From Mytilus californianus (lineage: Eukaryota; Mollusca; Bivalvia; Mytilida; Mytilidae): DNA of 64,000 nucleotides. The translations under genes and the position numbers were made by a program. This document shows, piece after piece, positions 9,562 through 21,700 of the stretch; positions within the stretch are counted from its first letter, which is position 1, and each line of letters starts with the position of its first letter. Under the pieces are notes generated by a model, which saw only the letters and a list, made by a program, of their open reading frames with translations, had not been told where the DNA came from and made no database searches. The DNA lies in NCBI RefSeq assembly GCF_021869535.1, contig NW_026262736.1, positions 496,001-560,000 on the forward strand, in the 5' to 3' direction.

Positions 9562-9807
9562 GGTTAGGGTTAGGGTTAGGGTTAGGGTTAGGGTTAGGGT
9601 TAGGGTTAGGGTTAGGGTTAGGGTTAGGGTAGGGTTAGGGTTAGGGTTAGGGTTAGGGTTAGGGTTAGGGTTAGGGTTAGGGTTAGGGTTAGGGTTAGGG
9701 TTAGGGTTAGGGTTAGGGTTAGGGTTAGGGTTAGGGTTAGGTTAGGGTTAGGGTTAGGGTTAGGGTTAGGGTTAGGGTTAGGGTTAGGGTTAGGGTTAGG
9801 GTTAGGG

Positions 9808-9848
<41 letters not shown>

Positions 9849-9923
9849 GGTTAGGGTTAGGGTTAGGGTTAGGGTTAGGGTTAGGGTTAGGGTTAGGGTT
9901 AGGGTTAGGGTTAGGGTTAGGGT
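9503..9923 (+). repeat. Interstitial telomeric repeat block 6, about 420 bp (TTAGGG)n
   Basis: About 70 hexamers, almost all perfect, with a few one-base slips (TTTAGGG, TAGGG, TTAGG). It is the longest pure telomeric tract in the window and lies directly before the first unit of the long array: the tract runs into TAGTGGACTTTGGCG without any variant-hexamer block. The length and purity fit a telomere that was once terminal, or very recently copied telomeric DNA. Confidence 0.98.
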
Positions 9924-9966
9924 AGTGGACTTTGGCGAGGGTTAGTGAGGTGACCTTTTTTACTTC

Positions 9967-10004
9967 TGCGCATGTCTGACCTTTTTTGTGACTGCGCATG
10001 CGTG
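9967..10004 (+). promoter_or_regulatory. NRF1-like GC palindrome pair in unit head
   Basis: TGCGCATG at 9967-9974 and TGCGCATGCGTG at 9993-10004. The second matches the known NRF1 consensus YGCGCAYGCGCR at 11 of 12 positions. Both recur at the same offset (unit positions 44 and 70) in the other units; in the 825-bp family the flank reads TGCGCATGCGTC. NRF1 sites are reported to drive telomeric-repeat transcription in human subtelomeres. In this orientation a rightward transcript would run through the core and then the G-rich block. Promoter function is inference only, and the motif may simply be a conserved part of the repeat. Confidence 0.3.
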
Positions 10005-10556
10005 AGAAATTTCCAAAAATATTTCTAAGTACAGAGTATGAAAAGTGCCTTTGACTTCAATCTTCAAATAGGTGTAGAATGGATTTGAATAGAGATATTT
10101 TCTTAAAGTTAACTGTTCCGAAAAGATGAAAAGGCGATCTAGAGCATGAAAACTTATTGGTATCAATGAAGTGTACGGCCGCACTTTCCGACCTCACTGA
10201 AGAAACGTTTGTGTGAGAGTGAAGCCTAATCCCGACATTAACCCCAACTCCGAAACTACAAAAGATAAAGACTTGCGGTTTTCATCATAGGCTTAATTCT
10301 CGCAAAGTACTGCCCCTAACGGGGTCGATTTATTAATTTCAAGCCAATCGAAGCATAGGATCATGTTGAGACTTTGAAAAGATCGACTTTGAAAAGTACC
10401 AAAAACCACAACCTGACCCCCCACCCCTCCAAAACTGTGATTTTTGAGAAGTTCGTGAAAAAACTTAATACGAAAATCTAATCGGTTAACCCCCTAGACT
10501 TACCCGTTCCAAGATAAAGTAAGGCCTTCAAAACAACGATTTTAACACATTTGGGG

Positions 10557-10736
10557 TTTGGGTTAGGGTTAGTGTTTGGGTTAGGGTCAGGGTTTGGGTT
10601 AGGGTTAGGGTCAGGGTTTGGGTCAGGGTTAGGGTCAGGGTTTGGGTTTGGGTTAGGGTCAGGGTTTGGGTTAGGGTCAGGGTCAGGGTCAGGGTTAGGG
10701 TTAGGGTCAGGGTTAGTGTTAGGGTAAGGGTCAGGG
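10557..10736 (+). repeat. Telomere-variant hexamer block, 833-family pattern (30 hexamers)
   Basis: Exactly 30 hexamers in register: TTAGGG, TCAGGG, TTTGGG, two TTAGTG and one TAAGGG, with a run of three TCAGGG at hexamers 21-23 (four in the 839-bp units). The same order appears in the 833-bp units inspected through the array, with one substitution at 30657. Random telomerase errors would not recreate one order, so the block is copied with the core. TCAGGG is a known telomere variant repeat in mammals, bound by nuclear receptors in cells using recombination-based telomere maintenance. Confidence 0.95.
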
Positions 10737-13255
10737 TAGTGGACTTAAAGGATGGTAGTGGACTTTGGCGAGGGTTAGTGAGGTGACCTTTTTTACTTCT
10801 GCGCATGTCTGACCTTTTTTGTGACTGCGCATGCGTGAGAAATTTCCAAAAATATTTCTAAGTACAGAGTATGAAAAGTGCCTTTGACTTCAATCTTCAA
10901 ATAGGTGTAGAATGGATTTGAATAGAGATATTTTCTTAAAGTTAACTGTTCCGAAAAGATGAAAAGGCGATCTAGAGCATGAAAACTTATTGGTATCAAT
11001 GAAGTGTACGGCCGCACTTTCCGACCTCACTGAAGAAACGTTTGTGTGAGAGTGAAGCCTAATCCCGACATTAACCCCAACTCCGAAACTACAAAAGATA
11101 AAGACTTGCGGTTTTCATCATAGGCTTAATTCTCGCAAAGTACTGCCCCTAAGGGGGTCGATTTATTAATTTCAAGCCAATCGAAGCATAGGATCATGTT
11201 GAGACTTTGAAAAGATCGACTTTGAAAAGTACCAAAAATCACAACCTGACCCCCCACCCCTCCAAAACTGTGATTTTTGAGAAGTTCGTGAAAAAACTTA
11301 ATACGAAAATCTAATCGGTTAACCCCCTAGACTTACCCGTTCCAAGATAAAGTAAGGCCTTCAAAACAACGATTTTAACACATTTGGGGTTTGGGTTAGG
11401 GTTAGTGTTTGGGTTAGGGTCAGGGTTTGGGTTAGGGTTAGGGTCAGGGTTTGGGTCAGGGTTAGGGTCAGGGTTTGGGTTTGGGTTAGGGTCAGGGTTT
11501 GGGTTAGGGTCAGGGTCAGGGTCAGGGTTAGGGTTAGGGTCAGGGTTAGTGTTAGGGTAAGGGTCAGGGTAGTGGACTTAAAGGATGGTAGTGGACTTTG
11601 GCGAGGGTTAGTGAGGTGACCTTTTTTACTTCTGCGCATGTCTGACCTTTTTTGTGACTGCGCATGCGTGAGAAATTTCCAAAAATATTTCTAAGTACAG
11701 AGTATGAAAAGTGCCTTTGACTTCAATCTTCAAATAGGTGTAGAATGGATTTGAATAGAGATATTTTCTTAAAGTTAACTGTTCCGAAAAGATGAAAAGG
11801 CGATCTAGAGCATGAAAACTTATTGGTATCAATGAAGTGTACGGCCGCACTTTCCGACCTCACTGAAGAAACGTTTGTGTGAGAGTGAAGCCTAATCCCG
11901 ACATTAACCCCAACTCCGAAACTACAAAAGATAAAGACTTGCGGTTTTCATCATAGGCTTAATTCTCGCAAAGTACTGCCCCTAACGGGGTCGATTTATT
12001 AATTTCAAGCCAATCGAAGCATAGGATCATGTTGAGACTTTGAAAAGATCGACTTTGAAAAGTACCAAAAACCACAACCTGACCCCCCACCCCTCCAAAA
12101 CTGTGATTTTTGAGAAGTTCGTGAAAAAACTTAATACGAAAATCTAATCGGTTAACCCCCTAGACTTACCCGTTCCAAGATAAAGTAAGGCCTTCAAAAC
12201 AACGATTTTAACACATTTGGGGTTTGGGTTAGGGTTAGTGTTTGGGTTAGGGTCAGGGTTTGGGTTAGGGTTAGGGTCAGGGTTTGGGTCAGGGTTAGGG
12301 TCAGGGTTTGGGTTTGGGTTAGGGTCAGGGTTTGGGTTAGGGTCAGGGTCAGGGTCAGGGTTAGGGTTAGGGTCAGGGTTAGTGTTAGGGTAAGGGTCAG
12401 GGTAGTGGACTTAAAGGATGGTAGTGGACTTTGGCGAGGGTTAGTGAGGTGACCTTTTTTACTTCTGCGCATGTCTGACCTTTTTTGTGACTGCGCATGC
12501 GTGAGAAATTTCCAAAAATATTTCTAAGTACAGAGTATGAAAAGTGCCTTTGACTTCAATCTTCAAATAGGTGTAGAATGGATTTGAATAGAGATATTTT
12601 CTTAAAGTTAACTGTTCCGAAAAGATGAAAAGGCGATCTAGAGCATGAAAACTTATTGGTATCAATGAAGTGTACGGCCGCACTTTCCGACCTCACTGAA
12701 GAAACGTTTGTGTGAGAGTGAAGCCTAATCCCGACATTAACCCCAACTCCGAAACTACAAAAGATAAAGACTTGCGGTTTTCATCATAGGCTTAATTCTC
12801 GCAAAGTACTGCCCCTAACGGGGTCGATTTATTAATTTCAAGCCAATCGAAGCATAGGATCATGTTGAGACTTTGAAAAGATCGACTTTGAAAAGTACCA
12901 AAAACCACAACCTGACCCCCCACCCCTCCAAAACTGTGATTTTTGAGAAGTTCGTGAAAAAACTTAATACGAAAATCTAATCGGTTAACCCCCTAGACTT
13001 ACCCGTTCCAAGATAAAGTAAGGCCTTCAAAACAACGATTTTAACACATTTGGGGTTTGGGTTAGGGTTAGTGTTTGGGTTAGGGTCAGGGTTTGGGTTA
13101 GGGTTAGGGTCAGGGTTTGGGTCAGGGTTAGGGTCAGGGTTTGGGTTTGGGTTAGGGTCAGGGTTTGGGTTAGGGTCAGGGTCAGGGTCAGGGTTAGGGT
13201 TAGGGTCAGGGTTAGTGTTAGGGTAAGGGTCAGGGTAGTGGACTTAAAGGATGGT

Positions 13256-14094
13256 AGTGGACTTTGGCGAGGGTTAGTGAGGTGACCTTTTTTACTTCTG
13301 CGCATGTCTGACCTTTTTTGTGACTGCGCATGCGTGAGAAATTTCCAAAAATATTTCTAAGTACAGAGTATGAAAAGTGCCTTTGACTTCAATCTTCAAA
13401 TAGGTGTAGAATGGATTTGAATAGAGATATTTTCTTAAAGTTAACTGTTCCGAAAAGATGAAAAGGCGATCTAGAGCATGAAAACTTATTGGTATCAATG
13501 AAGTGTACGGCCGCACTTTCCGACCTCACTGAAGAAACGTTTGTGTGAGAGTGAAGCCTAATCCCGACATTAACCCCAACTCCGAAACTACAAAAGATAA
13601 AGACTTGCGGTTTTCATCATAGGCTTAATTCTCGCAAAGTACTGCCCCTAACGGGGTCGATTTATTAATTTCAAGCCAATCGAAGCATAGGATCATGTTG
13701 AGACTTTGAAAAGATCGACTTTGAAAAGTACCAAAAACCACAACCTGACCCCCCACCCCTCCAAAACTGTGATTTTTGAGAAGTTCGTGAAAAAACTTAA
13801 TACGAAAATCTAATCGGTTAACCCCCTAGACTTACCCGTTCCAAGATAAAGTAAGGCCTTCAAAACAACGATTTTAACACATTTGGGGTTTGGGTTAGGG
13901 TTAGTGTTTGGGTTAGGGTCAGGGTTTGGGTTAGGGTTAGGGTCAGGGTTTGGGTCAGGGTTAGGGTCAGGGTTTGGGTTTGGGTTAGGGTCAGGGTTTG
14001 GGTTAGGGTCAGGGTCAGGGTCAGGGTCAGGGTTAGGGTTAGGGTCAGGGTTAGTGTTAGGGTAAGGGTCAGGGTAGTGGACTTAAAGGATGGT
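13256..14094 (+). repeat. 839-bp length variant unit (extra TCAGGG), first
   Basis: Same as the 833-bp unit but with four consecutive TCAGGG hexamers instead of three. The extra hexamer fuses two frames into slightly longer artefactual ones. The following unit is 833 bp and the next is again 839 bp. Confidence 0.95.
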
Positions 14095-14927
14095 AGTGGA
14101 CTTTGGCGAGGGTTAGTGAGGTGACCTTTTTTACTTCTGCGCATGTCTGACCTTTTTTGTGACTGCGCATGCGTGAGAAATTTCCAAAAATATTTCTAAG
14201 TACAGAGTATGAAAAGTGCCTTTGACTTCAATCTTCAAATAGGTGTAGAATGGATTTGAATAGAGATATTTTCTTAAAGTTAACTGTTCCGAAAAGATGA
14301 AAAGGCGATCTAGAGCATGAAAACTTATTGGTATCAATGAAGTGTACGGCCGCACTTTCCGACCTCACTGAAGAAACGTTTGTGTGAGAGTGAAGCCTAA
14401 TCCCGACATTAACCCCAACTCCGAAACTACAAAAGATAAAGACTTGCGGTTTTCATCATAGGCTTAATTCTCGCAAAGTACTGCCCCTAACGGGGTCGAT
14501 TTATTAATTTCAAGCCAATCGAAGCATAGGATCATGTTGAGACTTTGAAAAGATCGACTTTGAAAAGTACCAAAAACCACAACCTGACCCCCCACCCCTC
14601 CAAAACTGTGATTTTTGAGAAGTTCGTGAAAAAACTTAATACGAAAATCTAATCGGTTAACCCCCTAGACTTACCCGTTCCAAGATAAAGTAAGGCCTTC
14701 AAAACAACGATTTTAACACATTTGGGGTTTGGGTTAGGGTTAGTGTTTGGGTTAGGGTCAGGGTTTGGGTTAGGGTTAGGGTCAGGGTTTGGGTCAGGGT
14801 TAGGGTCAGGGTTTGGGTTTGGGTTAGGGTCAGGGTTTGGGTTAGGGTCAGGGTCAGGGTCAGGGTTAGGGTTAGGGTCAGGGTTAGTGTTAGGGTAAGG
14901 GTCAGGGTAGTGGACTTAAAGGATGGT

Positions 14928-15766
14928 AGTGGACTTTGGCGAGGGTTAGTGAGGTGACCTTTTTTACTTCTGCGCATGTCTGACCTTTTTTGTGACTGCG
15001 CATGCGTGAGAAATTTCCAAAAATATTTCTAAGTACAGAGTATGAAAAGTGCCTTTGACTTCAATCTTCAAATAGGTGTAGAATGGATTTGAATAGAGAT
15101 ATTTTCTTAAAGTTAACTGTTCCGAAAAGATGAAAAGGCGATCTAGAGCATGAAAACTTATTGGTATCAATGAAGTGTACGGCCGCACTTTCCGACCTCA
15201 CTGAAGAAACGTTTGTGTGAGAGTGAAGCCTAATCCCGACATTAACCCCAACTCCGAAACTACAAAAGATAAAGACTTGCGGTTTTCATCATAGGCTTAA
15301 TTCTCGCAAAGTACTGCCCCTAACGGGGTCGATTTATTAATTTCAAGCCAATCGAAGCATAGGATCATGTTGAGACTTTGAAAAGATCGACTTTGAAAAG
15401 TACCAAAAACCACAACCTGACCCCCCACCCCTCCAAAACTGTGATTTTTGAGAAGTTCGTGAAAAAACTTAATACGAAAATCTAATCGGTTAACCCCCTA
15501 GACTTACCCGTTCCAAGATAAAGTAAGGCCTTCAAAACAACGATTTTAACACATTTGGGGTTTGGGTTAGGGTTAGTGTTTGGGTTAGGGTCAGGGTTTG
15601 GGTTAGGGTTAGGGTCAGGGTTTGGGTCAGGGTTAGGGTCAGGGTTTGGGTTTGGGTTAGGGTCAGGGTTTGGGTTAGGGTCAGGGTCAGGGTCAGGGTC
15701 AGGGTTAGGGTTAGGGTCAGGGTTAGTGTTAGGGTAAGGGTCAGGGTAGTGGACTTAAAGGATGGT
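14928..15766 (+). repeat. 839-bp length variant unit, second
   Basis: Identical length variant, 1672 bp (839 + 833) after the first. The alternation 839, 833, 839 points to duplication of a two-unit block. Confidence 0.95.
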
Positions 15767-18700
15767 AGTGGACTTTGGCGAGGGTTAGTGAGGTGACCTT
15801 TTTTACTTCTGCGCATGTCTGACCTTTTTTGTGACTGCGCATGCGTGAGAAATTTCCAAAAATATTTCTAAGTACAGAGTATGAAAAGTGCCTTTGACTT
15901 CAATCTTCAAATAGGTGTAGAATGGATTTGAATAGAGATATTTTCTTAAAGTTAACTGTTCCGAAAAGATGAAAAGGCGATCTAGAGCATGAAAACTTAT
16001 TGGTATCAATGAAGTGTACGGCCGCACTTTCCGACCTCACTGAAGAAACGTTTGTGTGAGAGTGAAGCCTAATCCCGACATTAACCCCAACTCCGAAACT
16101 ACAAAAGATAAAGACTTGCGGTTTTCATCATAGGCTTAATTCTCGCAAAGTACTGCCCCTAACGGGGTCGATTTATTAATTTCAAGCCAATCGAAGCATA
16201 GGATCATGTTGAGACTTTGAAAAGATCGACTTTGAAAAGTACCAAAAACCACAACCTGACCCCCCACCCCTCCAAAACTGTGATTTTTGAGAAGTTCGTG
16301 AAAAAACTTAATACGAAAATCTAATCGGTTAACCCCCTAGACTTACCCGTTCCAAGATAAAGTAAGGCCTTCAAAACAACGATTTTAACACATTTGGGGT
16401 TTGGGTTAGGGTTAGTGTTTGGGTTAGGGTCAGGGTTTGGGTTAGGGTTAGGGTCAGGGTTTGGGTCAGGGTTAGGGTCAGGGTTTGGGTTTGGGTTAGG
16501 GTCAGGGTTTGGGTTAGGGTCAGGGTCAGGGTCAGGGTTAGGGTTAGGGTCAGGGTTAGTGTTAGGGTAAGGGTCAGGGTAGTGGACTTAAAGGATGGTA
16601 GTGGACTTTGGCGAGGGTTAGTGAGGTGACCTTTTTTACTTCTGCGCATGTCTGACCTTTTTTGTGACTGCGCATGCGTGAGAAATTTCCAAAAATATTT
16701 CTAAGTACAGAGTATGAAAAGTGCCTTTGACTTCAATCTTCAAATAGGTGTAGAATGGATTTGAATAGAGATATTTTCTTAAAGTTAACTGTTCCGAAAA
16801 GATGAAAAGGCGATCTAGAGCATGAAAACTTATTGGTATCAATGAAGTGTACGGCCGCACTTTCCGACCTCACTGAAGAAACGTTTGTGTGAGAGTGAAG
16901 CCTAATCCCGACATTAACCCCAACTCCGAAACTACAAAAGATAAAGACTTGCGGTTTTCATCATAGGCTTAATTCTCGCAAAGTACTGCCCCTAACGGGG
17001 TCGATTTATTAATTTCAAGCCAATCGAAGCATAGGATCATGTTGAGACTTTGAAAAGATCGACTTTGAAAAGTACCAAAAACCACAACCTGACCCCCCAC
17101 CCCTCCAAAACTGTGATTTTTGAGAAGTTCGTGAAAAAACTTAATACGAAAATCTAATCGGTTAACCCCCTAGACTTACCCGTTCCAAGATAAAGTAAGG
17201 CCTTCAAAACAACGATTTTAACACATTTGGGGTTTGGGTTAGGGTTAGTGTTTGGGTTAGGGTCAGGGTTTGGGTTAGGGTTAGGGTCAGGGTTTGGGTC
17301 AGGGTTAGGGTCAGGGTTTGGGTTTGGGTTAGGGTCAGGGTTTGGGTTAGGGTCAGGGTCAGGGTCAGGGTTAGGGTTAGGGTCAGGGTTAGTGTTAGGG
17401 TAAGGGTCAGGGTAGTGGACTTAAAGGATGGTAGTGGACTTTGGCGAGGGTTAGTGAGGTGACCTTTTTTACTTCTGCGCATGTCTGACCTTTTTTGTGA
17501 CTGCGCATGCGTGAGAAATTTCCAAAAATATTTCTAAGTACAGAGTATGAAAAGTGCCTTTGACTTCAATCTTCAAATAGGTGTAGAATGGATTTGAATA
17601 GAGATATTTTCTTAAAGTTAACTGTTCCGAAAAGATGAAAAGGCGATCTAGAGCATGAAAACTTATTGGTATCAATGAAGTGTACGGCCGCACTTTCCGA
17701 CCTCACTGAAGAAACGTTTGTGTGAGAGTGAAGCCTAATCCCGACATTAACCCCAACTCCGAAACTACAAAAGATAAAGACTTGCGGTTTTCATCATAGG
17801 CTTAATTCTCGCAAAGTACTGCCCCTAACGGGGTCGATTTATTAATTTCAAGCCAATCGAAGCATAGGATCATGTTGAGACTTTGAAAAGATCGACTTTG
17901 AAAAGTACCAAAAACCACAACCTGACCCCCCACCCCTCCAAAACTGTGATTTTTGAGAAGTTCGTGAAAAAACTTAATACGAAAATCTAATCGGTTAACC
18001 CCCTAGACTTACCCGTTCCAAGATAAAGTAAGGCCTTCAAAACAACGATTTTAACACATTTGGGGTTTGGGTTAGGGTTAGTGTTTGGGTTAGGGTCAGG
18101 GTTTGGGTTAGGGTTAGGGTCAGGGTTTGGGTCAGGGTTAGGGTCAGGGTTTGGGTTTGGGTTAGGGTCAGGGTTTGGGTTAGGGTCAGGGTCAGGGTCA
18201 GGGTTAGGGTTAGGGTCAGGGTTAGTGTTAGGGTAAGGGTCAGGGTAGTGGACTTAAAGGATGGTAGTGGACTTTGGCGAGGGTTAGTGAGGTGACCTTT
18301 TTTACTTCTGCGCATGTCTGACCTTTTTTGTGACTGCGCATGCGTGAGAAATTTCCAAAAATATTTCTAAGTACAGAGTATGAAAAGTGCCTTTGACTTC
18401 AATCTTCAAATAGGTGTAGAATGGATTTGAATAGAGATATTTTCTTAAAGTTAACTGTTCCGAAAAGATGAAAAGGCGATCTAGAGCATGAAAACTTATT
18501 GGTATCAATGAAGTGTACGGCCGCACTTTCCGACCTCACTGAAGAAACGTTTGTGTGAGAGTGAAGCCTAATCCCGACATTAACCCCAACTCCGAAACTA
18601 CAAAAGATAAAGACTTGCGGTTTTCATCATAGGCTTAATTCTCGCAAAGTACTGCCCCTAACGGGGTCGATTTATTAATTTCAAGCCAATCGAAGCATAG

Positions 18701-21700
18701 GATCATGTTGAGACTTTGAAAAGATCGACTTTGAAAAGTACCAAAAACCACAACCTGACCCCCCACCCCTCCAAAACTGTGATTTTTGAGAAGTTCGTGA
18801 AAAAACTTAATACGAAAATCTAATCGGTTAACCCCCTAGACTTACCCGTTCCAAGATAAAGTAAGGCCTTCAAAACAACGATTTTAACACATTTGGGGTT
18901 TGGGTTAGGGTTAGTGTTTGGGTTAGGGTCAGGGTTTGGGTTAGGGTTAGGGTCAGGGTTTGGGTCAGGGTTAGGGTCAGGGTTTGGGTTTGGGTTAGGG
19001 TCAGGGTTTGGGTTAGGGTCAGGGTCAGGGTCAGGGTTAGGGTTAGGGTCAGGGTTAGTGTTAGGGTAAGGGTCAGGGTAGTGGACTTAAAGGATGGTAG
19101 TGGACTTTGGCGAGGGTTAGTGAGGTGACCTTTTTTACTTCTGCGCATGTCTGACCTTTTTTGTGACTGCGCATGCGTGAGAAATTTCCAAAAATATTTC
19201 TAAGTACAGAGTATGAAAAGTGCCTTTGACTTCAATCTTCAAATAGGTGTAGAATGGATTTGAATAGAGATATTTTCTTAAAGTTAACTGTTCCGAAAAG
19301 ATGAAAAGGCGATCTAGAGCATGAAAACTTATTGGTATCAATGAAGTGTACGGCCGCACTTTCCGACCTCACTGAAGAAACGTTTGTGTGAGAGTGAAGC
19401 CTAATCCCGACATTAACCCCAACTCCGAAACTACAAAAGATAAAGACTTGCGGTTTTCATCATAGGCTTAATTCTCGCAAAGTACTGCCCCTAACGGGGT
19501 CGATTTATTAATTTCAAGCCAATCGAAGCATAGGATCATGTTGAGACTTTGAAAAGATCGACTTTGAAAAGTACCAAAAACCACAACCTGACCCCCCACC
19601 CCTCCAAAACTGTGATTTTTGAGAAGTTCGTGAAAAAACTTAATACGAAAATCTAATCGGTTAACCCCCTAGACTTACCCGTTCCAAGATAAAGTAAGGC
19701 CTTCAAAACAACGATTTTAACACATTTGGGGTTTGGGTTAGGGTTAGTGTTTGGGTTAGGGTCAGGGTTTGGGTTAGGGTTAGGGTCAGGGTTTGGGTCA
19801 GGGTTAGGGTCAGGGTTTGGGTTTGGGTTAGGGTCAGGGTTTGGGTTAGGGTCAGGGTCAGGGTCAGGGTTAGGGTTAGGGTCAGGGTTAGTGTTAGGGT
19901 AAGGGTCAGGGTAGTGGACTTAAAGGATGGTAGTGGACTTTGGCGAGGGTTAGTGAGGTGACCTTTTTTACTTCTGCGCATGTCTGACCTTTTTTGTGAC
20001 TGCGCATGCGTGAGAAATTTCCAAAAATATTTCTAAGTACAGAGTATGAAAAGTGCCTTTGACTTCAATCTTCAAATAGGTGTAGAATGGATTTGAATAG
20101 AGATATTTTCTTAAAGTTAACTGTTCCGAAAAGATGAAAAGGCGATCTAGAGCATGCAAACTTATTGGTATCAATGAAGTGTACGGCCGCACTTTCCGAC
20201 CTCACTGAAGAAACGTTTGTGTGAGAGTGAAGCCTAATCCCGACATTAACCCCAACTCCGAAACTACAAAAGATAAAGACTTGCGGTTTTCATCATAGGC
20301 TTAATTCTCGCAAAGTACTGCCCCTAACGGGGTCGATTTATTAATTTCAAGCCAATCGAAGCATAGGATCATGTTGAGACTTTGAAAAGATCGACTTTGA
20401 AAAGTACCAAAAACCACAACCTGACCCCCCACCCCTCCAAAACTGTGATTTTTGAGAAGTTCGTGAAAAAACTTAATACGAAAATCTAATCGGTTAACCC
20501 CCTAGACTTACCCGTTCCAAGATAAAGTAAGGCCTTCAAAACAACGATTTTAACACATTTGGGGTTTGGGTTAGGGTTAGTGTTTGGGTTAGGGTCAGGG
20601 TTTGGGTTAGGGTTAGGGTCAGGGTTTGGGTCAGGGTTAGGGTCAGGGTTTGGGTTTGGGTTAGGGTCAGGGTTTGGGTTAGGGTCAGGGTCAGGGTCAG
20701 GGTTAGGGTTAGGGTCAGGGTTAGTGTTAGGGTAAGGGTCAGGGTAGTGGACTTAAAGGATGGTAGTGGACTTTGGCGAGGGTTAGTGAGGTGACCTTTT
20801 TTACTTCTGCGCATGTCTGACCTTTTTTGTGACTGCGCATGCGTGAGAAATTTCCAAAAATATTTCTAAGTACAGAGTATGAAAAGTGCCTTTGACTTCA
20901 ATCTTCAAATAGGTGTAGAATGGATTTGAATAGAGATATTTTCTTAAAGTTAACTGTTCCGAAAAGATGAAAAGGCGATCTAGAGCATGAAAACTTATTG
21001 GTATCAATGAAGTGTACGGCCGCACTTTCCGACCTCACTGAAGAAACGTTTGTGTGAGAGTGAAGCCTAATCCCGACATTAACCCCAACTCCGAAACTAC
21101 AAAAGATAAAGACTTGCGGTTTTCATCATAGGCTTAATTCTCGCAAAGTACTGCCCCTAACGGGGTCGATTTATTAATTTCAAGCCAATCGAAGCATAGG
21201 ATCATGTTGAGACTTTGAAAAGATCGACTTTGAAAAGTACCAAAAACCACAACCTGACCCCCCACCCCTCCAAAACTGTGATTTTTGAGAAGTTCGTGAA
21301 AAAACTTAATACGAAAATCTAATCGGTTAACCCCCTAGACTTACCCGTTCCAAGATAAAGTAAGGCCTTCAAAACAACGATTTTAACACATTTGGGGTTT
21401 GGGTTAGGGTTAGTGTTTGGGTTAGGGTCAGGGTTTGGGTTAGGGTTAGGGTCAGGGTTTGGGTCAGGGTTAGGGTCAGGGTTTGGGTTTGGGTTAGGGT
21501 CAGGGTTTGGGTTAGGGTCAGGGTCAGGGTCAGGGTTAGGGTTAGGGTCAGGGTTAGTGTTAGGGTAAGGGTCAGGGTAGTGGACTTAAAGGATGGTAGT
21601 GGACTTTGGCGAGGGTTAGTGAGGTGACCTTTTTTACTTCTGCGCATGTCTGACCTTTTTTGTGACTGCGCATGCGTGAGAAATTTCCAAAAATATTTCT

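Larger units (their letters stand above)
9924..10756 (+). repeat. Representative 833-bp unit (first unit)
   Basis: Order of parts: a head with two TGCGCATG motifs in related contexts (9967-9974 and 9993-10000), each preceded by a T run; a core to about 10549; and the hexamer block 10557-10736. Core landmarks are a C-strand-like patch with CCTAATCCCG and ATTAACCCC (10227-10245), a short palindrome CCCCTAACGGGG near 10313, a direct repeat GACTTTGAAAAG (about 10371 and 10386), a C-rich run GACCCCCCACCCC near 10416, and GGTTAACCCCCTAGAC near 10484. The minus-strand frame of 74 codons at 9960-10184 begins at GTG and has no recognisable domain. It is open in every unit only because the units are copies of each other. 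Confidence 0.95.

Noticed and set aside
9960-10184. Minus-strand 74-codon frame repeated in every unit
   Set aside because: It begins at GTG, has no recognised domain, and is open in all units only because they are recent copies. Two of the six inter-family substitutions change the protein, with no sign of selection for coding.
10528-10806. Minus-strand 92-106-codon frames across each hexamer block
   Set aside because: They are Leu-Thr or Asn-Pro-Asp-Pro repeats produced by a 6-bp repeat read in triplets. They are open because the repeat length is a multiple of three.
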